Positions 1-4,821 of a stretch of DNA of 6,218 nucleotides are shown here, one piece after another. Made by a program: the position numbers and the translations under genes. How positions within the stretch are numbered: the first letter of the stretch is position 1; each line of letters opens with the position of its first letter. The notes beneath the pieces were generated by a model, which worked only from the letters and a program-made list of their open reading frames with translations, did no database searches and was not told the DNA's origin. The DNA lies in NCBI GenBank assembly GCA_014728785.1, contig WJKZ01000012.1, positions 1 through 6,218 on the forward strand, written 5' to 3'. This stretch comes from Candidatus Omnitrophota bacterium (GTDB lineage Bacteria > Omnitrophota > Gorgyraeia > Duberdicusellales > 4484-171).

Positions 1-1
1 A

Positions 2-856
2 GACGGAGACGGCTTAAGCGATGGTGATGAAACAAATATTTATGATTCAGAACCTACAAGGTCAGATTCCGACGGAGACGGTGCTCCCGACGATGTTGAG
101 GTAACTGAAGACACAGACCCGGACTTTCCCATAGATTTTCCCGCCAGTTATGATACCGATTCAGACGGGATTCCTGATACCTACGATTGGGACGATGATA
201 ATGACGGGATAAGTGATGAATTCGAAGAGCAGGAATTCGGTACAGGAGCTTCTAAGGTTACAGATTATGACGCAGACGGCCTCTCTGATGCAAGAGAGTT
301 GAATTTAGGGCTTGACCCGGCGAATCCTGATACCGACGCAGACGGCATATTAGACGGTGATGAAGATATTCCTGAGGGAGGAATAGATACGACAGTTGAT
401 TCCGATGGCGACGGCTTGAGCGATTGTTTTGAGGAGCAAATCGGATTAGATCCTGAAAGCGCCGACAGTGATGAGGACGGGGTGAGTGATGCTATGGAAG
501 TGGGTTTTAGGTCTGAGGAAGGCGTGCTTGACCCTCTTAATTCCGATACAGACGGAGACGGGTTAACTGATGGCGATGAGGTATATACTTATGAAACCTG
601 TCCCTTTGCTTATGATGAAGACGGAGACGGCTTAAGCGATTATGAAGAAATAATGACCTATGGGACAGAGCCGGGAGACAGGGATTCAGACGAAGACGGC
701 TTAGGCGATGCTCAGGAAATATGGGCAGGCTCTGACCCCAATGACGGAGATTCCGATGATGACGGTGAATCTCATTTTCCCAGCGACCCTTACAAAGCAG
801 CAAATGATGACTTATACGATGCTTTCCCCAACGACGTCGACGACTCAGATGACCCG
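2..856 (+). repeat. TSP3-like aspartate-rich repeat array within the coding region
   Basis: About twelve copies of a calcium-loop motif are encoded here, spaced irregularly by linkers of roughly 8-30 residues. Several linkers contain LDP or DP, as is usual in this repeat class. The array ends with the degenerate copies DSDDDGESHFPSD and YDAFPNDVDDSDD. At the DNA level the copies share gac-gga-gac-gg type runs. One 22-bp stretch is identical at 1-22 and 619-640. Confidence 0.85.
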
Positions 857-1720
857 GCAGTTTACGGCTCAAGATTAGATATCCGCGATAAAAGATACGA
901 TAAGATAGAGGCTATGGCCGACCTGAGGCAGGAGATAGGAGATATGCTTTCTGATGTTTGGGACAGGGAAAGAGATTATCTAATGGATAAGATATCCGAT
1001 GCCCAGACCCATAAAGTTATGACCGACGTTAACGGTTACAGAGTAAGAGTTGAGCAGTATATATTCAGGCCGAATTCTAATAAGATTTCTCTCATTAATA
1101 TATGCCTGCGAACTCAAGAAGCAGGAAGTCTAAGCGGCTTAACTACTCTTATCTGGACAAGTGAGTTTAATACTTCTCTAAACAGCTTGAGTTCTTCTGA
1201 GATAAAGAATCTTCCCTGGGATGAATACTTATCGAAGAGTCCCGACTACGGCTCAAATTCTCCTGCACATTATCCCGTCAATTTATCGTTAGAATTAGAA
1301 AACCCTCAAGGGGATACTTTCCGGGAACTATTAGGTTATGCCAACCCTCAGCTTTTAGAGGGAAGCTGGGTGCAGACGGTAAGTCAGAACCAGATTGATA
1401 TTAACGGGGCAGGCTTTGAGAATTTTACTATTTTATATCCGGGAGGAATAGATTTCAGATACTCTGCGGGAAGTGACGTTGACTTTACTATATATGTGGT
1501 AGATGATGCAGGAGACCCGGTAGCAGGAACTTATACTTTCTCCAATCTCTGGGATGCCTTGAGAGTTAACTTTTCCGGCTCAACAAATCAGATAGGCCAA
1601 AATTTCATAGAGATACAGGCAGCGTCTTCGGAATTCAGCGAAGATATCGATTCAATATTCATACCCGTGCCCGATATGCACTGGAAAGATGAATTCAGCT
1701 GGGAAGGGGCCCAGGATTAA
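2..1720 (+). CDS. TSP3-repeat calcium-binding secreted protein, 3' part (5' end outside window)
   Basis: The frame is open from the left edge to the TAA at 1718-1720, giving 572 residues. Base 1 completes a codon that lies outside the window. The first ~285 residues carry about twelve aspartate-rich motifs of the form DxDxDGxxD, such as DSDGDGLSDCFEE, DTDGDGLTDGDE and DEDGDGLSDYEE. This is the signature of thrombospondin type 3 / bacterial Ca-binding repeats, which fold around calcium and usually occur in exported or surface proteins. A charged, probably helical stretch follows (about 286-330, beginning at SRLDIRDKRYDKIEAM), containing VMTDVNGYRVRVEQYIFRP. The rest is a beta-rich region that I cannot assign. 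No LPXTG, PEP-CTERM or C-terminal membrane anchor is visible, and the chain ends HWKDEFSWEGAQD. A TTG at 299 could be read as a start, but the same repeats continue upstream of it, so it is internal. Export and calcium binding are inferred from the repeats; the signal peptide would lie outside the window. Confidence 0.9.
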   Translation, partial: DGDGLSDGDETNIYDSEPTRSDSDGDGAPDDVEVTEDTDPDFPIDFPASYDTDSDGIPDTYDWDDDNDGISDEFEEQEFGTGASKVTDYDADGLSDARELNLGLDPANPDTDADGILDGDEDIPEGGIDTTVDSDGDGLSDCFEEQIGLDPESADSDEDGVSDAMEVGFRSEEGVLDPLNSDTDGDGLTDGDEVYTYETCPFAYDEDGDGLSDYEEIMTYGTEPGDRDSDEDGLGDAQEIWAGSDPNDGDSDDDGESHFPSDPYKAANDDLYDAFPNDVDDSDDPAVYGSRLDIRDKRYDKIEAMADLRQEIGDMLSDVWDRERDYLMDKISDAQTHKVMTDVNGYRVRVEQYIFRPNSNKISLINICLRTQEAGSLSGLTTLIWTSEFNTSLNSLSSSEIKNLPWDEYLSKSPDYGSNSPAHYPVNLSLELENPQGDTFRELLGYANPQLLEGSWVQTVSQNQIDINGAGFENFTILYPGGIDFRYSAGSDVDFTIYVVDDAGDPVAGTYTFSNLWDALRVNFSGSTNQIGQNFIEIQAASSEFSEDIDSIFIPVPDMHWKDEFSWEGAQD

Positions 1721-1750
1721 TACTTTCCTCTTAACCTTATCCGGCTCAAA
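1721..1750. other. Short spacer between convergent genes, no clear terminator
   Basis: Thirty bases separate the TAA of the calcium-repeat gene from the stop codon of the minus-strand barrel gene. The nonamer cttatccgg occurs at about 1735 and again at about 1776 inside the barrel gene. The bases ccggctca and an interrupted tgag...ccgg could pair weakly. There is no compact GC-rich stem with a following T-run on either strand, so I see no intrinsic terminator. Confidence 0.5.
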
Positions 1751-2980
1751 TTAAAATTCAAAAGAAAGCCCTGAGCTTATCCGGTAGGTATCGTAATTGT
1801 AACGGTAGTATTCTTCGTATTCCTGGTTAGAGCGGGCCCAAGTATAAGAGTACCGCAGCAGGAGATTGACGCTTTTTGTCAGGGGCCATGAAAAGGATGT
1901 ATAGAGCATCTGTTCCAGGTCTTCTTCGTTATCATCACCGTATACGGCGTTTGCATTTTGAGCTTTCCGGTGAGGATAGTAACGCAAAAGAATTGAGTAG
2001 CCTAATTTTAGTCTTGCCTCTTTTCCTTCATCCAGGCGATGGATGTATTCAATATAAGGGGATGCGCTTGCGCTGTGGTAGGAGTAGTAATGCTTAAGGT
2101 ATGCATCATCACCCAGGCCTAAGGTGTTTTTTGAGTCGTAAAATCCGAGATTGCTGTAGTTGTAGGTATAATTATTATCCATCCCGAAGTAAAAGCTTTT
2201 ATTCAGCGGGGTTTTAAAGCCGTAGTCTAAATTGAATAATCTATCTTCTCTTTTATTGTAGATATCTAAAGTACCGTCTTGGCGTATGAGGTGTTTATCC
2301 AGATAAACTTTAAATAAAAGATAAGGCTTTAGATAGACTCTTTGATTACGGGAGTTAATTTTATCGAAGCTGAAAGATAATTTAAAACCGTCAAAATCTT
2401 TTTCGTTTGTCTCAGGAGCAGAAGGCATGCCGATAGATATAAGGGATTGAAAGTTTGGATAGATTCTCCGGAAATATTCGAAACCGAAGGTATAATTACG
2501 CAAATCCTCGGCAGCCCTTTTCCTGCGGCGTAATTTAAGAGAACACCCCACGTCCCTATAATCATACAGGCCCTCTCCCCAGGATTCATCCCTTGTCTCT
2601 TTCACATAGTTCCAGGTACCCAGGGCAGCAAACCTTAAAAACCAGCCTTCCTTAAACTCTTTCCTTAAAGCCAGATTGAAATTGTGAGCCATGTATGTAT
2701 TGTAGAGGAGTGTCCCTTCTTCCTGGGATATAAATTGTCTCAGGCGTTTGTATTCTACGGTATAGAGAGGTATTAGATAAAGGCTGTCGTTAATCTTAAG
2801 GGTTGGAGAGTAGTATCCGAATATATTATACCCCCAGAGGTGCGAGCCGTCTTTAATATCTGAATAAGTACCCAGAACTTCCAGATAGCCGAAGGGAATA
2901 AATTTAGAATCCTGTGGGTAGGCAGAAGGTATTATAATAAATAGAAAAAAGAGTATTGCCCAGATAACCCTTAATTTCAT
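1751..2980 (-). CDS. Predicted outer-membrane beta-barrel protein
   Basis: This 409-residue protein starts with a classic export signal: MKLR, then a hydrophobic core at about 5-18 (VIWAILFFLFIIIP), then SAYPQ, with cleavage likely near residues 20-23. The mature chain is very rich in tyrosine and other aromatics. It has many alternating polar/hydrophobic strand-like segments separated by charged, Asp/Asn-rich turns, for example FKLSFSFDKI, YLKPYLLFKVYL, FYFGMDNNYTYNY and VNLLLRYSYTW. It ends YRISSGLSFEF with a terminal phenylalanine and alternating hydrophobics, the pattern recognised by the BAM assembly machinery. The length would suit a barrel of roughly 14-18 strands, but I have not counted strands reliably. 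I recognise no specific family, so the substrate is unknown; a porin-like or assembly-associated role is possible. It is transcribed divergently from the sigma-factor operon and has no Shine-Dalgarno site before its ATG. Confidence 0.8.
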   Translation of the reverse strand: MKLRVIWAILFFLFIIIPSAYPQDSKFIPFGYLEVLGTYSDIKDGSHLWGYNIFGYYSPTLKINDSLYLIPLYTVEYKRLRQFISQEEGTLLYNTYMAHNFNLALRKEFKEGWFLRFAALGTWNYVKETRDESWGEGLYDYRDVGCSLKLRRRKRAAEDLRNYTFGFEYFRRIYPNFQSLISIGMPSAPETNEKDFDGFKLSFSFDKINSRNQRVYLKPYLLFKVYLDKHLIRQDGTLDIYNKREDRLFNLDYGFKTPLNKSFYFGMDNNYTYNYSNLGFYDSKNTLGLGDDAYLKHYYSYHSASASPYIEYIHRLDEGKEARLKLGYSILLRYYPHRKAQNANAVYGDDNEEDLEQMLYTSFSWPLTKSVNLLLRYSYTWARSNQEYEEYYRYNYDTYRISSGLSFEF

Positions 2981-2986
2981 ATAAGG

Positions 2987-3014
2987 ATTTTACCATAACT
3001 TGATGAGGGGTCAA
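2987..3014 (-). promoter_or_regulatory. Sigma-70-type promoter of the barrel gene
   Basis: Read on the minus strand, TTGACC (3014-3009, 5 of 6 to the -35 consensus) is followed by a 16-nt spacer and TAAAAT (2992-2987, 5 of 6 to the -10 consensus). A TG lies one base before the -10, giving the extended form TGGTAAAAT. Six bases separate the -10 from the ATG at 2980, so the predicted +1 falls on the A of the start codon. Together with the missing Shine-Dalgarno site, this suggests a leaderless message. It is a prediction from the sequence only. Confidence 0.6.
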
Positions 3015-3032
3015 TAACGGCCAACAGTTAAC

Positions 3033-3063
3033 AGGAGAGAGAGGGGCGAGGGAGGAAGGAAGA
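3033..3063. other. Polypurine tract in the divergent spacer
   Basis: These 31 bases on the plus strand are all A or G except for one C at 3047. The tract lies between the barrel promoter and the heptamer array. Such purine/pyrimidine asymmetry can bend DNA or form triplex-like structures, but no function can be read from it here. Confidence 0.6.
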
Positions 3064-3067
3064 TGAT

Positions 3068-3173
3068 AGCTCATTGCTCTTAGCTCATAGCTGCTTGTCG
3101 CTTGAGACTTGTAGCCTGAAAGCCTGAAGCTTGAAACCTGCAGCCTGCAGCTTGAAGCCTATAACTTGCAACT
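3068..3173. repeat. Degenerate tandem array of 7-bp units (consensus TGNAGCY)
   Basis: The stretch divides into fifteen consecutive units of about 7 bp: agctcat, tgctctt, agctcat, agctgct, tgtcgct, tgagact, tgtagcc, tgaaagcc, tgaagct, tgaaacc, tgcagcc, tgcagct, tgaagcc, tataact, tgcaact. Only one unit, at 3117-3124, is 8 bp; otherwise the phase is kept throughout. It is non-coding, since no sensible protein reads through it, and it ends 25 bp before the sigma-factor ATG. Heptamer tandem repeats between genes are known in heterocystous cyanobacteria (STRR sequences), but with different units. The units are too short and have no spacers, so this is not a CRISPR array. Confidence 0.8.
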
Positions 3174-3193
3174 CAGATATGATAAGATATACA
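3166..3193 (+). promoter_or_regulatory. Possible promoter of the sigma-factor operon
   Basis: TTGCAA (3166-3171) and TATACA (3188-3193) are separated by 16 nt and each match four of six consensus bases. Overlapping alternatives are TATGAT (3178-3183) and the extended -10 TGATAAGAT (3180-3188). All of them would start transcription within about 10 nt of the ATG at 3199. The -35-like element falls at the end of the heptamer array. Which element is used, if any, cannot be decided. An autoregulated ECF-type promoter (GGAAC-like -35) was not seen. Confidence 0.3.
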
Positions 3194-3198
3194 CAATA

Positions 3199-3741
3199 AT
3201 GGGAATAAGAGATTTCCTTAATTTTAAGCGGCTGCTTAAAAAAGACAAAAAAGCCTGGGATGCTTTTGTGGAGCGTTTTTCAGGGGTAATCCATGCAAGC
3301 ATCCTCAAAGTATTTAATTCCCACACAAAAGATTTTAATACTCAGGATGTAGAGGAAGTAGTTCAGGATGTATTTTTACGTCTCTTAAAAGATGATTGCC
3401 GTCTTCTTAAATCGTACAATCCCCACAGGGCATCACTTGTTACCTGGCTTACTATAATATCAAGAAGCGCTACCATTGATTTTTTAAGGCGCCGTAAGAT
3501 TGCAACCACAAGTTTAGATGATCTCACCGAATTAAAAATCCACCCTCACTTTGATTCCGATATCTGCATACCCGAAGGGCTCTTAAGCGAGCGTCAGAAG
3601 CTTGTGCTCCAACTTTTTTTCGATAAAAATATGCAGATAAAGGATATAGCCGGCCTTTTAGGGGTAAAAGTCCAGACTATGCGCAGTTGTAAACATAAGG
3701 CAATAAAGAAGTTACGAAAGTTTTTCAAATCAAAAGGTTAA
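3199..3741 (+). CDS. ECF-family RNA polymerase sigma factor
   Basis: This 180-residue protein has the two-domain layout of group 4 (ECF) sigma factors. Region 2 covers about 20-100: W20..FV, then DVEEVVQDVFLRLL at 50-63 (region 2.2, core polymerase binding), then TWLTIISRSATIDFLRRRK at 82-100 (regions 2.3-2.4, -10 melting and recognition). Region 4 covers about 128-174: LSERQKLVLQLFF at 129-141, then the helix-turn-helix IKDIAGLLGVKVQTMRSCKHKA (-35 recognition). There is no region 1.1 or 3. It directs core polymerase to a specific promoter set in the cytoplasm. The ATG at 3199 is preferred because the upstream in-frame TTG at 3166 lies inside the heptamer array and neither has a Shine-Dalgarno site. 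Translation may be leaderless. The next gene encodes its likely anti-sigma partner 63 bp downstream. The target regulon is not visible. Confidence 0.92.
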   Translation: MGIRDFLNFKRLLKKDKKAWDAFVERFSGVIHASILKVFNSHTKDFNTQDVEEVVQDVFLRLLKDDCRLLKSYNPHRASLVTWLTIISRSATIDFLRRRKIATTSLDDLTELKIHPHFDSDICIPEGLLSERQKLVLQLFFDKNMQIKDIAGLLGVKVQTMRSCKHKAIKKLRKFFKSKG

Positions 3742-3768
3742 ATTCTTTTATCTTTTCGGGGATGTTTT

Positions 3769-3792
3769 TTAAGTTATTTACGTATAACTTAA
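3769..3792. repeat. Perfect 9-bp inverted repeat between sigma and anti-sigma genes
   Basis: ttaagttat (3769-3777) and ataacttaa (3784-3792) are exact reverse complements around the 6-nt centre ttacgt. The repeat lies one base upstream of the anti-sigma Shine-Dalgarno site. Each arm has only one G:C pair, so the RNA hairpin would be weak. No T-run follows on either strand, so it is not an intrinsic terminator. A protein-binding operator or a chance AT-rich palindrome are both possible. Confidence 0.6.
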
Positions 3793-3793
3793 C

Positions 3794-3800
3794 AGGAGGG
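3794..3800 (+). promoter_or_regulatory. Shine-Dalgarno site of the anti-sigma gene
   Basis: AGGAGGG lies four bases before the ATG at 3805. It fixes that start in preference to the in-frame ATG at 3829. Confidence 0.8.
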
Positions 3801-3804
3801 AAAA

Positions 3805-4320
3805 ATGGCTAAATCCAGAGAAAATAATATGGACGACAGAGGGCTATGGGAGAGGATAAAACCGGCTTTAGGAAAAAAGGATAAATCAGTATGTCCGGAC
3901 AATATGTTTTTAGCTTCTTATCTTGAGGGTAGACTTTCCAAAAGGCAAACCACATTATTCGAGGAACACCTGTTTAAATGTAAAGTTTGCCAAGAAGCAG
4001 TAAGTGAATTAAGGGTTCTTATGCAGGAGGAACCCTTAAAGCCTTCCGAGGAAGTGTTAAAAGAGGCGAAAAAACTGATTGATGCCCCGGCTGAAAATGG
4101 CTATACGGTTGTATTTAAGTTTCCCCGCCTGGCTGATTTGTATTCTTTAAAAGGGGCGGTGAGGTTAACTGTGAGTACGGCTTTTATTCTGATTATTTGT
4201 GTTGCGGGGGGCTTTTACGGGCAAAAGACAGGTTTAAGCCGCCAGCTTACGACCACAAGAGTAATTTCGGATATGTCATTTGGAATGGATTATTATATGG
4301 TTGATTTTGAATATTTGTGA
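3805..4320 (+). CDS. Membrane-anchored zinc-finger (ZAS-type) anti-sigma factor
   Basis: This 171-residue protein has a cytoplasmic N-terminal domain with Cys30 and the motif H55-LFK-C59-KV-C62. Together these give the C...HxxxCxxC ligand set of the zinc-binding anti-sigma (ZAS / zf-HC2) fold. The segment between them (FLASYLEGRLSKRQTTLFEEH) is typical of that family. A linker follows, then one hydrophobic segment at about 121-138 (LTVSTAFILIICVAGGFY), then a short external tail of about 33 residues ending FGMDYYMVDFEYL. The family holds its ECF sigma factor inactive at the membrane until a signal releases it. Position directly behind the sigma gene makes the partner assignment strong. The tail is short compared with anti-sigma factors that carry large sensory domains, so signal input may come from the next protein. 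A strong Shine-Dalgarno site supports the start. The specific signal is unknown. Confidence 0.88.
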   Translation: MAKSRENNMDDRGLWERIKPALGKKDKSVCPDNMFLASYLEGRLSKRQTTLFEEHLFKCKVCQEAVSELRVLMQEEPLKPSEEVLKEAKKLIDAPAENGYTVVFKFPRLADLYSLKGAVRLTVSTAFILIICVAGGFYGQKTGLSRQLTTTRVISDMSFGMDYYMVDFEYL

Positions 4321-4327
4321 TTTCAAA

Positions 4328-4335
4328 AAGGAGGT
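4328..4335 (+). promoter_or_regulatory. Shine-Dalgarno site of the periplasmic sensor-like gene
   Basis: AAGGAGGT is a full match to the 16S rRNA anti-SD complement and lies four bases before the ATG at 4340. It decides this start against the in-frame ATG at 4280, which lies inside the preceding gene. Confidence 0.85.
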
Positions 4336-4339
4336 AGTT

Positions 4340-4783
4340 ATGAGTAAAAGATACTCAAGGTTAGTAACGGGAATCCTGGTAGTCTCTCTTTTGTTTAATG
4401 TGTTCTTCGTGGGCGCGTATCTTAAAACCCGCAAGAATTTTAAAAGATTAAAAACACCTGAGGGTCGTGTAGAATTGATTGCAGGGCGGCTGGACCTTTC
4501 CGAAGAGCAGAAAGATATATTATCAGAGAAGCTTAAAAATCTTCGCCGGATGCGGAAGGAGCTGAAAAAGAACAACCGCGCTGAGATAGAAGCGTTCTGG
4601 CAGGAGATTGCAAAAGATAATCCTGACCCTCAGAAACTCAAAGAGCTGCTCCGGAGTTCCTTAACATCACGTCAGGAATTTACTCTATCAGCGATTGAAT
4701 CTCTTAAAAGTTTTCTCCAAACCCTTAGTCCGAGTCAGCGCCAGGTCTATGTAAAATTTATGCGTAAGAAAATGGGTTTTTAG
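4340..4783 (+). CDS. Membrane-anchored periplasmic protein of the CnrX/CpxP/Spy (metal-resistance-like) type
   Basis: This 147-residue protein has a basic N-terminus (MSKRYSR), one hydrophobic anchor at about 8-28 (LVTGILVVSLLFNVFFVGAYL), then a highly charged all-helical region. LSEEQ at 53-57 and LSPSQ at 129-133 resemble the LTxxQ motifs of CpxP/Spy. The arrangement of helices, including LDLSEEQKDILSEKLKNLR and AEIEAFWQEIAKDNPDPQKL, fits the periplasmic heavy-metal sensor/resistance family that includes CnrX and ZraP. In CnrYXH the periplasmic CnrX transmits Ni/Co to the anti-sigma CnrY, and the gene neighbours here match that layout. The protein has no histidine and no cysteine, so the CnrX-type His ligands are absent. 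Sensing of unfolded envelope proteins is therefore at least as likely. It starts 19 bp after the anti-sigma stop and is probably cotranscribed with it. The family assignment rests on pattern and context. Confidence 0.7.
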   Translation: MSKRYSRLVTGILVVSLLFNVFFVGAYLKTRKNFKRLKTPEGRVELIAGRLDLSEEQKDILSEKLKNLRRMRKELKKNNRAEIEAFWQEIAKDNPDPQKLKELLRSSLTSRQEFTLSAIESLKSFLQTLSPSQRQVYVKFMRKKMGF

Positions 4784-4807
4784 GAGAAGAAAAATAGATT
4801 ATTGGCT

Positions 4808-4813
4808 GAGAGG
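4808..4813 (+). promoter_or_regulatory. Shine-Dalgarno site of the secreted-protein gene
   Basis: GAGAGG lies eight bases before the ATG at 4822. An in-frame TGA at 4807-4809 rules out a start further upstream. Confidence 0.65.
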
Positions 4814-4821
4814 CGTTAAAG

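Noticed and set aside
299..301. TTG as the start of the calcium-repeat gene
   Set aside because: The same frame is open to the left edge and encodes further calcium motifs, so the gene begins outside the window.
537..872. Open frame of 111 codons on the minus strand, rich in Arg, His and Leu
   Set aside because: It is the antisense of the aspartate-rich calcium repeats; its composition follows from repeated GAY/GGN codons on the other strand, and there is no start context.
1721..1790. Bidirectional terminator between the convergent genes
   Set aside because: The only pairing (ccggctca with an interrupted tgag...ccgg) is broken, lies partly inside the barrel gene and has no T-run.
3068..3173. 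CRISPR array
   Set aside because: Units are about 7 bp and contiguous with no unique spacers, so this is a simple tandem repeat.
3166..3198. Earlier TTG start for the sigma factor, adding 11 residues
   Set aside because: The TTG lies inside the last heptamer units, has no Shine-Dalgarno site, and the added residues are repeat-derived. The ATG at 3199 gives a normal ECF N-terminus.
4280..4339. Earlier in-frame ATG for the periplasmic sensor-like gene
   Set aside because: It overlaps the end of the anti-sigma gene and lacks a Shine-Dalgarno site, while AAGGAGGT lies four bases before the ATG at 4340.
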